Of a DNA stretch of 40,884 bases, positions 1 through 7,587 are shown piece after piece (position 1 is the first letter of the stretch; the number at the start of each line of letters is the position of its first letter). Under the pieces are notes generated by a model. It searched no databases and was not told the DNA's origin. It saw only the letters and a program-made list of their open reading frames with translations. The translations under genes and the position numbers were made by a program. The DNA comes from Rhodobacteraceae bacterium CG17_big_fil_post_rev_8_21_14_2_50_63_15 (GTDB taxonomy: Bacteria; Pseudomonadota; Alphaproteobacteria; Rhodobacterales; Rhodobacteraceae), in assembly GCA_002783205.1 (NCBI GenBank), contig PFEY01000012.1, forward strand, positions 27,463 through 68,346. Reading direction: 5' to 3'.

Positions 1-1281
1 CCATTCTGACACCTCTGGCATTAGCGCGTTCGGGTCATTGCCTCTGAGCGCCCGTGCGATCAGCCCTGCCATGCGCGGTGCGTCCTCGGGCGTCACCCCC
101 CAGCGGACCAGTTCCGGTGTGCCGAGTCTGAGCCCGTTCATGTCGCCCGGAACGGCGGCAATCGGCAGGCCGATGCCGCAAGCGAGAAAGCCCGCACGGC
201 GCAGGGTCTTGGAGGCCGCCTGACCGCCACCGAACCCCGCCGCCGCGATGGCGAACTGATGCGAGCGGGTGGCCGTGCCCCCGGCCTTGAAAACCGGCAG
301 CCCCTCGGCCTCTAGTGCAGTGGCAAGGGCTTGGCTGAGCGCCACCATCTGCGCCGCATAGGCGCGTCCATGCACCCGCCAGTCAAGCAGCGTGATCGCC
401 AGCGCCGCCGATTTTGCCGCGTCGAAATTGGCCGTCATGCCGGGAAAGGCGATGGCGTCCAGCCGCTGGGCAAGGCTTGCATCATTGGTCACGATGAGCC
501 CGCCGGCAGGGCCGCCGAGGCTCTTGTAGGTGCTCATCGTCATAAGATGGGCGCCCTCATCGAGCGGATTTTTCCACGCCCCGCCGGCGATGATCCCGCA
601 TTGATGCGCGGCGTCGAAGAGCAGATGCGCTCCCACCTCGTCGGCGATCGCCCGCACCTCGCGCACCGGGTGCTCACAGAGGTTGAGGCTTGCGCCCAGG
701 GTGATCAGCCGGGGCCGCGCGGCCAGCGCCAGCGCACGCAGCCTCTCGACATCGACGGTATAGCCGTCGGCGTTGACCGGGGCCTCGAGGATATGCAAGC
801 CGTAGAGCCCGGCGCAGCCCGGCCCGTGATGCGTCACATGTCCACCGATGCTGGCGGGCGGTGCGATGATCGTGTCGCCGGGGCGGCACGTGGCCATGAA
901 GCCGTAAAGATTGGCGATGGCCCCCGAGGGCACGCGGATCTCGGCGTAGAGCGCATCAAAGACTTCGGCTGCCAATTCCGCCGCGATCACCTCGATTTCC
1001 TCGATCGCCTCGAGCCCCATCTCGTATTTGTCGCCGGGATAGCCGAGTGACGGGCGCGAGCCGATGCCCGAGGCGAGAAGCGCCTCGGCACGCGGGTTCA
1101 TCACATTGGTGGCGGGGTTGAGGTTGAAACACTCGGCCTCGTGGATACGGCGGTTGTCCTGCGCCAGAGCCTCGATACGTGCGGCGATTCCGCTGGCGTC
1201 CCCGGCGGCGGTGCGGGCGGCAAGCGTCTGGATCAGGTCTTCGCAGGGGCTAGGAACCCAAGGGCGGCGGGCAAGCGACAT
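1..1281 (-). CDS. SHMT-like PLP-dependent enzyme (partial)
   Basis: A fold-type I PLP enzyme of the serine hydroxymethyltransferase family. 427 codons are visible and no stop is reached at the window edge, so only the extreme C-terminus is missing. The start is the ATG at 1281. The PLP-binding Asp lies in the DAAHQ segment (residues 223-227) and the Schiff-base Lys is K253 in STYKSLGGPAGG. Canonical GlyA has TTHKTLRGPRGG at this place, so the His before the Lys and both Arg residues differ. This suggests a paralogue rather than the housekeeping enzyme; a hydroxymethyltransferase or aldolase acting on another amino acid is possible. It is divergent from ribB, and its leader carries a glycine-riboswitch-like 3' motif. 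Confidence 0.8.
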   Translation of the reverse strand, partial: MSLARRPWVPSPCEDLIQTLAARTAAGDASGIAARIEALAQDNRRIHEAECFNLNPATNVMNPRAEALLASGIGSRPSLGYPGDKYEMGLEAIEEIEVIAAELAAEVFDALYAEIRVPSGAIANLYGFMATCRPGDTIIAPPASIGGHVTHHGPGCAGLYGLHILEAPVNADGYTVDVERLRALALAARPRLITLGASLNLCEHPVREVRAIADEVGAHLLFDAAHQCGIIAGGAWKNPLDEGAHLMTMSTYKSLGGPAGGLIVTNDASLAQRLDAIAFPGMTANFDAAKSAALAITLLDWRVHGRAYAAQMVALSQALATALEAEGLPVFKAGGTATRSHQFAIAAAGFGGGQAASKTLRRAGFLACGIGLPIAAVPGDMNGLRLGTPELVRWGVTPEDAPRMAGLIARALRGNDPNALMPEVSEW

Positions 1282-1285
1282 GGTG

Positions 1286-1385
1286 GACCTCTCGGGAATA
1301 TTGTCACGCAGTCTGGTGCCTGAGAGCAACGGGTGCAAACCCAAAATCACACAGCGTGCAGCGCCATTCCACTCTGGCCATCGCC
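1286..1385 (-). promoter_or_regulatory. Glycine-riboswitch-like leader (candidate, degenerate)
   Basis: On the minus strand the leader of the SHMT-like gene contains GCTCTCAGGCACCAGAC (about 1311-1327), close to the 3' signature of glycine aptamers (CTCTCAGGCA...GAC). It is preceded by a small GGGT-TTGC-ACCC hairpin. The other hallmark, a GCCGAAGG-GCAA segment, is not recognisable. This could be a diverged single aptamer, another folate- or glycine-related leader, or chance. The link to an SHMT-family gene makes a regulatory role plausible. Confidence 0.35.
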
Positions 1386-1435
1386 GCGAGGCTGCGCTAT
1401 CCGGGCCGGGTTGATGCAAACGCGGAGGGCGCGCC

Positions 1436-2587
1436 ATGTCCGACACTTCACCGTTCGAAAAGCCCGGTCCCGTCGAGGCCGATTTGCGCCATGCGATTTC
1501 CTCGACCAAAGAGATCATCGCCGAAGCGCGCGCAGGGCGCATGGTCATACTGGTTGATCACGAGGATCGCGAAAACGAGGGCGATTTCGTGATCCCAGCC
1601 GAATTTGCCACGGCCGAGGCGATCAATTTCATGGCCATCCACGGTCGGGGCCTGATCTGCCTGCCGATGTCGCCCGAGCGGATCGACCGGCTGGGTCTGC
1701 CCATGATGGCGGTCAACAACTCCTCGCGTCACGAGACGGCGTTTACCGTTTCCATCGAGGCACGCGAGGGCGTCACCACTGGCATATCTGCTGCGGACCG
1801 CGCCCTGACCGTTGCCACTGCGATCAACGAGCAGAACACCATGGCGGCGCTTGCCACGCCGGGGCATGTCTTTCCTCTGCGCGCGCGGCGCGGAGGGGTG
1901 CTGGTGCGCGCGGGGCATACCGAAGCGGCGGTCGATATCGCCCGGCTCGCCGGGTTGAATCCGTCAGGCGTGATCTGCGAGATCATGAAAGACGACGGAA
2001 CCATGGCGCGGCTGCCCGATCTGGTTGATTTTGCCGCCCGCCACAAGATGAAGATCGGCACGATTTCTGACCTGATTTCCTATCGCCACAAGCATGACAA
2101 TCTCATCATCGAATTGCGCCGTGAAAAGGTCACATCCAGCCATGGCGGAGACTGGGACATGCGTATCTTTGCCGATCAGATCACCGGCACCGAGCATGTG
2201 GTGCTGATCAAGGGAGATATCACCGACGGCCGCCCGGTGCTGGCGCGCACGCATGCTCTCAATGCGCTGGAGGATGTTCTGGGGATCGGTCTGAGCAAAC
2301 GCGCTCATGGCCCCACCGGCAAGCTGCCTCGCGCGATGGAGATCATTGCCCGTGAAGGGCGTGGCGCGGTGTTTCTCTTTCGCCAGCCGCGGCCCAAGCT
2401 GGCCGGCGAGATGGAGGATGACGACGCGCCGCGGACGGTCAAGCAAACCGGGCTCGGGGCGCAGATCATATCGACCATGGGGCTGCGCGAACTGATCCTT
2501 CTCACCGACAGCCCCCAAACACGATACTTGGGCCTTGATGCCTATGGCATTACCATCACCGGCACCCAGCCTTTGACCGAGGAGTAA
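1436..2587 (+). CDS. ribB: 3,4-dihydroxy-2-butanone 4-phosphate synthase with degenerate GTP cyclohydrolase II domain
   Basis: Makes the four-carbon precursor of riboflavin from ribulose 5-phosphate. 383 aa. The DHBP synthase domain covers about residues 18-215, with the acidic metal-binding [11 protein letters not shown] motif (41-51), GLICL (72-76) and GHTEAA (160-165). Residues 220-383 resemble RibA, but the zinc Cys cluster of GTP cyclohydrolase II is absent (the region reads [16 protein letters not shown]) and the GRNIGL and DTVEAN-type segments are missing. Only the RibB activity is therefore expected, as in RibBX-type proteins. It begins an operon with ribH (4-bp gap) and nusB. No FMN riboswitch is visible upstream. 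Confidence 0.93.
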   Translation: MSDTSPFEKPGPVEADLRHAISSTKEIIAEARAGRMVILVDHEDRENEGDFVIPAEFATAEAINFMAIHGRGLICLPMSPERIDRLGLPMMAVNNSSRHETAFTVSIEAREGVTTGISAADRALTVATAINEQNTMAALATPGHVFPLRARRGGVLVRAGHTEAAVDIARLAGLNPSGVICEIMKDDGTMARLPDLVDFAARHKMKIGTISDLISYRHKHDNLIIELRREKVTSSHGGDWDMRIFADQITGTEHVVLIKGDITDGRPVLARTHALNALEDVLGIGLSKRAHGPTGKLPRAMEIIAREGRGAVFLFRQPRPKLAGEMEDDDAPRTVKQTGLGAQIISTMGLRELILLTDSPQTRYLGLDAYGITITGTQPLTEE

Positions 2588-2591
2588 GGCC

Positions 2592-3137
2592 ATGGCCGAA
2601 CATGACTATACCCTGCCGCGCGCGACATTCGACAAGCCGGTCAAGATCCTGATCGTGGTGGCGCCGTTCTACCGCGACATCGCCGACAACCTGATTGCGG
2701 GGGCGGTGGCGGAAATCGAGGCGACGGGCGGCAGCCATGAGATCGTGGAGGTTCCGGGTGCCTTGGAGATTCCGACAACGATCGGGATCGCCGAACGCCT
2801 GTCAAACTATGATGGTTACGTGGCGCTTGGCTGTGTGATCCGGGGCGAGACGACGCATTACGAGACGGTCTGCAATGACAGCTCGCGTGGCGTGATGCTG
2901 CTCGGGCTTCAGGGTCTGTGCATCGGCAACGGCATCCTCACGGTGGAGACCCGCGCGCAGGCCGAGGCGCGCGCCGATCCGGCGCGGCTGAACAAGGGGG
3001 CGGGGGCGGTGGCAGCGGCCTTGCATCTCGTGGCCCATGCTCGTAGATGGGGCGGCCCGCGCAAGGGTGTTGGATTTCAGCCTATGGCCGAGGAATACCG
3101 GGTTGCGGGCGTGACAAAGGGCAAGCCAACGGCATGA
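2592..3137 (+). CDS. ribH: 6,7-dimethyl-8-ribityllumazine synthase
   Basis: Condenses the RibB product with 5-amino-6-ribitylaminouracil to give lumazine, the penultimate step of riboflavin synthesis. 181 aa. Family motifs are VPGALEIP (substrate loop), GCVIRGETTHYETVCN (phosphate loop and catalytic His) and the GILTVETRAQAEAR segment. The protein carries about 20 extra residues at the C-terminus, ending in VTKGKPTA, beyond the usual core. A GAGGAGTAAGG ribosome binding site overlaps the end of ribB. Its stop overlaps the nusB start (ATGA), so translational coupling is likely. Confidence 0.95.
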   Translation: MAEHDYTLPRATFDKPVKILIVVAPFYRDIADNLIAGAVAEIEATGGSHEIVEVPGALEIPTTIGIAERLSNYDGYVALGCVIRGETTHYETVCNDSSRGVMLLGLQGLCIGNGILTVETRAQAEARADPARLNKGAGAVAAALHLVAHARRWGGPRKGVGFQPMAEEYRVAGVTKGKPTA

Positions 3138-3616
3138 GCGATCAACCTGCCCGCTCGGGCAACCAGAAACGTCAGATGAAGTCCGCAGCGCGGCTCTATG
3201 CCGTGCAGGCGCTGTTTCAGATGGAACAGTCCGGCCAGACCTCCGACGCGGTGCGCGAGGAGTTTCTCGAGTACCGATTCGGGGCCGAGATTGACGATGG
3301 CATCGAGATGGCCGAAGGAGATGCGGGACTGTTTCGAAAGCTGCTCGATGATGCGGTCAACTGGCAGGCACGGATCGACCAGATGACCGACCGTGCACTG
3401 GTCGAAAAATGGCCGATTGCGCGGATCGATCCAACCTTGCGCGCGCTGTTTCGAGCCGCCGGCGCAGAGATGATCCAGTCCGACACGCCCCCAAAGGTGG
3501 TGATCATGGAATTCGTCGATGTCGCCAAGGCGTTTTACCCCGACGGCAAGGAAGCGAAATTTGTAAATGCCGTGCTCGACCACATGGCGCGTGAGGCAAG
3601 ACCCGAGGCCTTTTGA
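3134..3616 (+). CDS. nusB: Transcription antitermination factor NusB
   Basis: NusB binds boxA RNA with S10 (NusE) to support rRNA antitermination. 160 aa, all-alpha. The N-terminal SAARLYAVQALFQMEQSG and the C-terminal PPKVVIMEFVDVAKAFYPDGKEAKFVNAVLD match the family core. The ATG at 3134 overlaps the ribH stop; the upstream in-frame ATG at 3047 would sit inside ribH and is not used here. The order ribB-ribH-nusB is common in Alphaproteobacteria. Two hairpins follow the stop codon. Confidence 0.94.
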   Translation: MSDQPARSGNQKRQMKSAARLYAVQALFQMEQSGQTSDAVREEFLEYRFGAEIDDGIEMAEGDAGLFRKLLDDAVNWQARIDQMTDRALVEKWPIARIDPTLRALFRAAGAEMIQSDTPPKVVIMEFVDVAKAFYPDGKEAKFVNAVLDHMAREARPEAF

Positions 3617-3657
3617 GGCGATCAGGTGCATCGCCTGTTTGGGGGCCAGCCCCCAAA
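3616..3657 (+). terminator. Tandem hairpins after nusB
   Basis: The first stem is AGGCGAT/ATCGCCT (3616-3622 with 3630-3636), starting at the nusB stop. The second is TTTGGGGGC/GCCCCCAAA (3638-3646 with 3649-3657), a perfect inverted repeat with a 2-base spacer. The second hairpin belongs to the GGGGGC-element described separately. Neither has a clean T-run, so termination is inferred from position and stem strength. Confidence 0.5.
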
Positions 3658-3674
3658 CCCCCGGAGTATTTCAG
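3638..3674 (-). repeat. Rhodobacterales-type intergenic GC hairpin element, copy 1
   Basis: Read on the minus strand this gives GAAATACTCCGGGGG followed by a GGGGGCTGGCCCCC hairpin. The same arrangement occurs on the plus strand at 16274-16317 (GAAATATCCC, then the GGGGGGCTGGCCCCCC hairpin). Such elements lie only between genes here. They resemble short GC-rich elements often seen in this family; their function is unknown, though transcription termination is plausible. Confidence 0.5.
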
Positions 3675-3701
3675 GAACAGTGAAAGGCGGACGGATTCAG
3701 G

Positions 3702-3722
3702 CCGTCACCGGCACCGTGACGG
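3702..3722. repeat. 7-bp inverted repeat upstream of the beta-helix gene
   Basis: CCGTCAC (3702-3708) and GTGACGG (3716-3722) form a perfect inverted repeat with a 7-base spacer. It lies 16 bases before the CtrA-like half-site and about 100 bases before the beta-helix gene. It could be a protein operator or a small hairpin. Confidence 0.35.
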
Positions 3723-3737
3723 TGCTGTGAGGTGTGA

Positions 3738-3752
3738 TTAACGCCTCATTGA
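3738..3752 (+). promoter_or_regulatory. Candidate CtrA binding site
   Basis: TTAACGCCTCATTGA fits the CtrA consensus TTAA-N7-TTAA at 7 of 8 positions (second half TTGA). It lies 68 bases before the start of the beta-helix gene. CtrA controls gene-transfer-agent and motility genes in Rhodobacterales, which suits the proposed spike function. One short site can occur by chance. Confidence 0.4.
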
Positions 3753-3819
3753 TACTTCCCTCTCCCATCGCACCAGCCCGAAGCCTCGCGCAGGCCGCGG
3801 GACAAGGAAAGGGATCTCC

Positions 3820-6111
3820 ATGAACAAGGCAATTACCGACGGCATCGTTTTCCTGCCGATGCCCTTTGCGGCGGGGCTCGATCAATGGTCGAGCGAGGAC
3901 GGCACGCCGGGGTCGGACACCTATCAGGGCGCGGCCAATGCGGCCCTTGTTGCGGCGGATCAGGATTTCGGCGGCGCGCTCGAACTGCAGAAGGCCGAAA
4001 GCCTCCAGAAGCTGCGTTACATGCGCGAGACGCCGATCCTGCCGGGTTGCTACCTGCAGATCCGCGCGCGGATCAAGGCCATCGCGGGAAATCTGCCCAA
4101 CGTTCGGATCGCCGGATTCGCGGGGGGTGCGGGGGGAGTGGCCCTGCCGGGGGTCGTGCTGAGCGGGCCGGAGGTGGCGCTGACCACCTATGGCGAGGTG
4201 GTGGAACTGCGCGCCATCGTCGGCACTGGCGCGCGTCCCGGTGTGGATATGGTCTGGGGGCGCGCCGCGCTCTTTGGCCATTTCGGGATTGATCTGACCG
4301 GTCCCTCGGGCGGCATCGTGCGGATCGACGATCTCGAGATCGAGGATGTCAGTTCGGTCTTTCTGAGCAAGATCGTGAGTGCGGTCGATGTGCGCGATTA
4401 TGGCGCGCTCGGGGATGGCGTCACCGACGATCACGACGCCTTCGAGGCGGCTGACACGGCGGCGCAGGGCCGCGAGATCATCGTGCCGGCGGGGACGTAT
4501 TTTCTGGGCCAGAGCACGACGATCCAGAGCCGGATCCGGTTCGAGGGGCGGGTGGTGATGCCCGATGCCGCGATCCTCGCGCTGACCGGGAATTTCGATC
4601 TGCCCGCCTATATCGATGCCTTGGGGGATGGCGAACTGGCCTTTCGGAAGGCCTATCAGGCGCTTCTGAACAACCCGGGCCATGTCATGCTCGATCTGCG
4701 CGGGCGCAAGGTGGCGTTGCGCCAGCCGATCGACATGGCGGCGGCGGTGGCCAACCAGACCAGTTACAATCAGCGGCACGTGATCGCGAATGGCCAGTTC
4801 TCGGTCTTTCCCGGCGCGGCCTGGCAGACCGAGGTGCTGACCTCGCAGGCCAGCTACGACCCGGCGGCGGCCCGGCGGCTGAGCAACGTGGTGGATGTCG
4901 CCAACATCCCGGTGGGGGCGCTGATCGAGGGCAATGGCGTGGGCCGCGAGGTCTATGTCACCGCCAAGAACGTCGCCGCCCAGCGCCTTGACATCAGTCA
5001 GCCGCTGTTTGATGCGGCGGGCACGCAGGTCTTTACCTTCCGGCGGTTCAAATACATGCTGGATTTCAGCGGCTTTGGCGATCTCTCGCGGATGGTGCTC
5101 TCGGAGATCGACTTTCAATGCGGGGGCGATTGCAGCGCGATCCTGTTGCCGCCGCAGGGCTCTGCCAATCATATTCGCGACTGCTTCATCACCCGGCCGA
5201 AGGATCGCGGGATCACCAGCCATGGCGAGGGCGATCAGGGGCTGATGATCGACCGCTGCCAGTTCCTGTCGAACGAAAGCCCGCTCCTGTCGACAGAGCG
5301 CGTTTCGATCGGGTTCAACGCGAATGCCAATGACATCAAGGTGCGCGACAACCGCGTCCTGCATTTCCGGCATTTCGGCGTGATCGCCGGGTCAAGCTCG
5401 ATCCTGACCGGTAATCATGTGTTTCAGGGCGACGCGGCGCAGAACGGCATTCGCACGGCGGGTGTCGTGCTGACGCGGACCAACAATCGTGGCACGCTGA
5501 GCGCAAATTACATCGACAACTGCTATGTCGAATGGGGCAACGAGCACGATCAGGCCCCCGAGTTTGCCAGCGAGTTCTCGTTCAGTGCGCTCAGCCTGAC
5601 GGGCAATGTGTTTCTGGCAAGCGACGTGGCGCCCTGGTTCACCTTCTTCACGGTCAGGCCGCATGGTGCGGGGCATTTTCTCAACAACCTGATCGTGACC
5701 GGCAATTCGTTTCGCGTCATCGGAGCGAGTATCGACCGGATCGAGAGGGTGGACACGAGCTTTGCCGATCTCGATTATGACCGGATCAGCAACATCACTT
5801 TTGCCGAGAATGCCTATCATAATGTCACCACGCCGGTGGCCAGCCCGCTTGTCCTTCAGCATAGCGAAGCCAGTGCGCAGAGCGCATGGACGGTTTCGCC
5901 CGCCCCGAAGTTGCCCTTCGGGGCCTGGGCGCAGACAGTCGAATCCGCCGTCGTCACCGGACCGCTGCGCGATGGGGCGGGGGCGGTGATCTTTGCCGTG
6001 CCCTATGCCGAGCCGGGTCAGGGGCTGGCCCGCGATCAGATCACGCTGCGCTGGCCCGAGCCGGTGTCGGGCACGGTGACGCTGCGGGTGCGGATCGACG
6101 ATCCGTTTTGA
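3820..6111 (+). CDS. Right-handed beta-helix (Pectate_lyase_3) protein; possible GTA head-spike fibre
   Basis: 763 aa with no signal peptide. Residues 1-180 form a non-catalytic N-terminal region beginning MNKAITDGIVFLP. At about 190 comes VRDYGALGDGVTDDHDAFEA, the classic start of a Pectate_lyase_3 beta-helix of the kind found in phage tailspikes and GH28-related proteins. Repeats rich in N, D and G follow, such as LTGNHVFQGDAA and LSANYIDN. A beta-sandwich-like end (ITLRWPEPVSGTVTLRVRI) closes the protein. Absence of a signal peptide argues against a secreted pectinase. Rhodobacter capsulatus GTA particles carry a pectate-lyase-fold head spike (GhsB, rcc01080), encoded away from the main GTA cluster, and this protein may be its homologue; that is inference. 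It has a good ribosome binding site (AAGGAAAGGGATCTCC) and follows nusB after a 203-base gap. Confidence 0.8.
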   Translation: MNKAITDGIVFLPMPFAAGLDQWSSEDGTPGSDTYQGAANAALVAADQDFGGALELQKAESLQKLRYMRETPILPGCYLQIRARIKAIAGNLPNVRIAGFAGGAGGVALPGVVLSGPEVALTTYGEVVELRAIVGTGARPGVDMVWGRAALFGHFGIDLTGPSGGIVRIDDLEIEDVSSVFLSKIVSAVDVRDYGALGDGVTDDHDAFEAADTAAQGREIIVPAGTYFLGQSTTIQSRIRFEGRVVMPDAAILALTGNFDLPAYIDALGDGELAFRKAYQALLNNPGHVMLDLRGRKVALRQPIDMAAAVANQTSYNQRHVIANGQFSVFPGAAWQTEVLTSQASYDPAAARRLSNVVDVANIPVGALIEGNGVGREVYVTAKNVAAQRLDISQPLFDAAGTQVFTFRRFKYMLDFSGFGDLSRMVLSEIDFQCGGDCSAILLPPQGSANHIRDCFITRPKDRGITSHGEGDQGLMIDRCQFLSNESPLLSTERVSIGFNANANDIKVRDNRVLHFRHFGVIAGSSSILTGNHVFQGDAAQNGIRTAGVVLTRTNNRGTLSANYIDNCYVEWGNEHDQAPEFASEFSFSALSLTGNVFLASDVAPWFTFFTVRPHGAGHFLNNLIVTGNSFRVIGASIDRIERVDTSFADLDYDRISNITFAENAYHNVTTPVASPLVLQHSEASAQSAWTVSPAPKLPFGAWAQTVESAVVTGPLRDGAGAVIFAVPYAEPGQGLARDQITLRWPEPVSGTVTLRVRIDDPF

Positions 6112-6132
6112 ACAGAAGGGCTCTGACGCGGA

Positions 6133-6789
6133 TCAGAACGTGCGCCACAATCCGATCTTGAGTCCGGTGTCACCGCCGCCCGAAACGGACGTGATGATGC
6201 CAAGCTCGATCTGCTGACCCGGCCGCGTCTGATAGACGAAGGAGGGCGCAATCCGGGTATAGGGATCGCCCGCCTCGGGCCGTCCGGTCTGGATCTGGAG
6301 GATCACCTTGGTGTTCTGGCTGGTGGAGAGCCCGAGGGTGAGATCACTTTCCAGCGCCACATCCCGCCCGCCAAGGAGCGCCGCACGCCCGTCGAGCGTC
6401 AGCCATCCGGCGCGGTCCCAGAGAACAAATCCGCGTCCCAGTGACAGGCCGGGACGCAGGGCGTTTTCCTCTTCGACCTGTCCGACACCCAGTTCGACAG
6501 CGAATTTCAGGGGTCTGTCCGGGGGCCCCAATTGCCAACGCATAAACGCAATCGCCTTGGTCATGCGCAGCGTATCGCCGCCCAGATCGAGGCCGAGGGT
6601 CAAATGCTCGGTTGCACCATATTCAGCGTAGAGCGCGCCGTGCTGCTGGTAAAGACCGGAGTCATCGCGCCCCTCGATCTGTCCCGAGAGCACCATAAAG
6701 ACCTGCCCCTTGTCGCGCGGCCAGGCGCCAGCCTCCACCATGGCAACCATCCATGGCAGAAGCATGAGCGCAAGGATCGAGCATCGCAT
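6133..6789 (-). CDS. Secreted beta-strand-rich envelope protein, unknown function
   Basis: 218 aa if started at the ATG at 6789; the adjacent ATG at 6792 would add one residue. Both follow an AGAGGTAATC ribosome binding site. The longer open frame upstream lacks one and crosses the promoter region. An N-terminal signal peptide (MRCSILALMLLPWMVAMVEA) is followed by alternating amphipathic strands such as HLTLGLDLGGDTLR, ESDLTLGLSTS and QIELGIITSVSGGG, ending in an aromatic residue (RTF). This pattern suggests a small outer-membrane beta-barrel. I recognise no named family. It converges on the beta-helix gene and diverges from the ABM gene. Confidence 0.7.
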   Translation of the reverse strand: MRCSILALMLLPWMVAMVEAGAWPRDKGQVFMVLSGQIEGRDDSGLYQQHGALYAEYGATEHLTLGLDLGGDTLRMTKAIAFMRWQLGPPDRPLKFAVELGVGQVEEENALRPGLSLGRGFVLWDRAGWLTLDGRAALLGGRDVALESDLTLGLSTSQNTKVILQIQTGRPEAGDPYTRIAPSFVYQTRPGQQIELGIITSVSGGGDTGLKIGLWRTF

Positions 6790-6825
6790 CATGATTACCT
6801 CTTCGTTAACACTCATTGGAAAGGG

Positions 6826-6840
6826 TAAAGCGAGGGTTAA
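6826..6840. promoter_or_regulatory. Possible CtrA-like half-site between divergent genes
   Basis: TAAA-N7-TTAA (reverse: TTAA-N7-TTTA) fits the CtrA consensus at 7 of 8 positions. It sits in the 115-base gap between the minus-strand envelope gene and the ABM gene. The evidence is weak, as such short motifs are frequent. Confidence 0.25.
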
Positions 6841-6884
6841 GACGGATGGAGAATTTACCGTTGCAGAGGCGCGTGTTAGAGAGG

Positions 6885-6905
6885 TTGGACAAAGGAGGTG
6901 TCCAA
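6885..6905 (+). promoter_or_regulatory. Hairpin presenting the Shine-Dalgarno in its loop
   Basis: TTGGACA (6885-6891) and TGTCCAA (6899-6905) form a perfect 7-bp stem. The 7-base loop, AAGGAGG, is an ideal Shine-Dalgarno sequence. The 3' arm runs into the first base of the ATG at 6905. Initiation of the ABM gene is therefore probably sensitive to RNA folding, for instance to temperature, a small RNA or a protein. Confidence 0.55.
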
Positions 6906-7222
6906 TGCCGCATATCACCACCGACACAAGCCACCAGACCGTGATCACCACTTTCGAGGTGACTCCAGGCACCTGCCAGGATCTGCTTGATCTGCTGACC
7001 GATGCCTATGAGACGTTCATCTCGTGCCAATCGGGTTTCGTCGCCGCCGGTCTGCATGTGAACGATGCCCAGACCCGGATTGCCAATTATTCGCAATGGC
7101 GCGCGCGCGAAGATTTCCAGGCCATGTTGCGCAGCGACGAGATGCGCGCGCGCAACCGAAAAATCAACGAGCTCTGCAAGAACTTCGAGCCCGTGATGTA
7201 TGATGTGGCTGCGACCTTCTGA
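6905..7222 (+). CDS. Antibiotic biosynthesis monooxygenase (ABM) domain protein
   Basis: 105 aa, the size of a single ferredoxin-like ABM domain. The strand TVITTFEVTPG, the helix CQDLLDLLTDAYETFIS and the SGFVAAGLHVNDAQTRIANYSQWRAREDFQAML segment follow the ABM pattern, where a W at the end of the YSQW strand precedes the second helix. Members include cofactor-free monooxygenases and many proteins of unknown activity; the substrate is not predictable. The start at 6905 is chosen because of the AAAGGAGG just upstream. Its stop overlaps the next start by one base, so the two genes form an operon. Confidence 0.78.
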   Translation: MPHITTDTSHQTVITTFEVTPGTCQDLLDLLTDAYETFISCQSGFVAAGLHVNDAQTRIANYSQWRAREDFQAMLRSDEMRARNRKINELCKNFEPVMYDVAATF

Positions 7223-7506
7223 TGACAGACAAGCCAGCCGCGCCGGAGGATCTCACGCGCGAGATCGCGGCCTTGCGGGCGGAACTGCGGTTGCTCAACA
7301 GTCATCGGTTCGTCCGCATCCACAATTCCTTTCCGCGCTTTCTCGCATTCAATTTCGCGCGGGGGCTTGCCTTGGGTCTGGGCACGGTTGTGGGCGCGAC
7401 GCTGCTCTTGTCCATGCTGGTGGGCGCGCTCAGTCAGATCGAGTTCTTGCCGATCATCGGGGACTGGGCGGCCGAGATCGCGGCCCGGATCCGCGAAGCG
7501 CAATAG
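7222..7506 (+). CDS. DUF5665-type small membrane protein
   Basis: 94 aa. A coiled N-terminal stretch (LTREIAALRAELRLLNSH) precedes one or two hydrophobic segments (LALGLGTVVGATLLLSMLVGAL and FLPIIGDWAAEIAA). The FNFARGLALGLGTVVGATLL region matches DUF5665 proteins, which have no known function. It starts on the last base of the ABM stop codon, so coupled translation is likely. Confidence 0.75.
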   Translation: MTDKPAAPEDLTREIAALRAELRLLNSHRFVRIHNSFPRFLAFNFARGLALGLGTVVGATLLLSMLVGALSQIEFLPIIGDWAAEIAARIREAQ

Positions 7507-7516
7507 CGCGGCACGG

Positions 7517-7530
7517 GTGATCTGGATCAA
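7517..7530. promoter_or_regulatory. FNR/FnrL-type box upstream of uspA
   Basis: GTGAT-CTGG-ATCAA matches TTGAT-N4-ATCAA at 9 of 10 positions. An AATATT -10-like element lies about 30 bases downstream (near 7553), placing the box near -41 and fitting class II activation under low oxygen. uspA is a known FnrL target in Rhodobacter. Confidence 0.6.
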
Positions 7531-7587
7531 GGCGCATGCCTGCGTTTTGCCTCAATATTTGCTTAACGCAACAGGAAAGGACGTCTC

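Noticed and set aside
1330-1435. FMN riboswitch before ribB
   Set aside because: The conserved AGGG...CCCCACCGGCGG-type segments are absent, and the region is better explained as the leader of the opposite-strand gene.
3697-5373. 558-codon open frame antisense to the beta-helix gene
   Set aside because: High-GC shadow frame with no ribosome binding site and no recognisable domain; the plus-strand gene has clear protein motifs.
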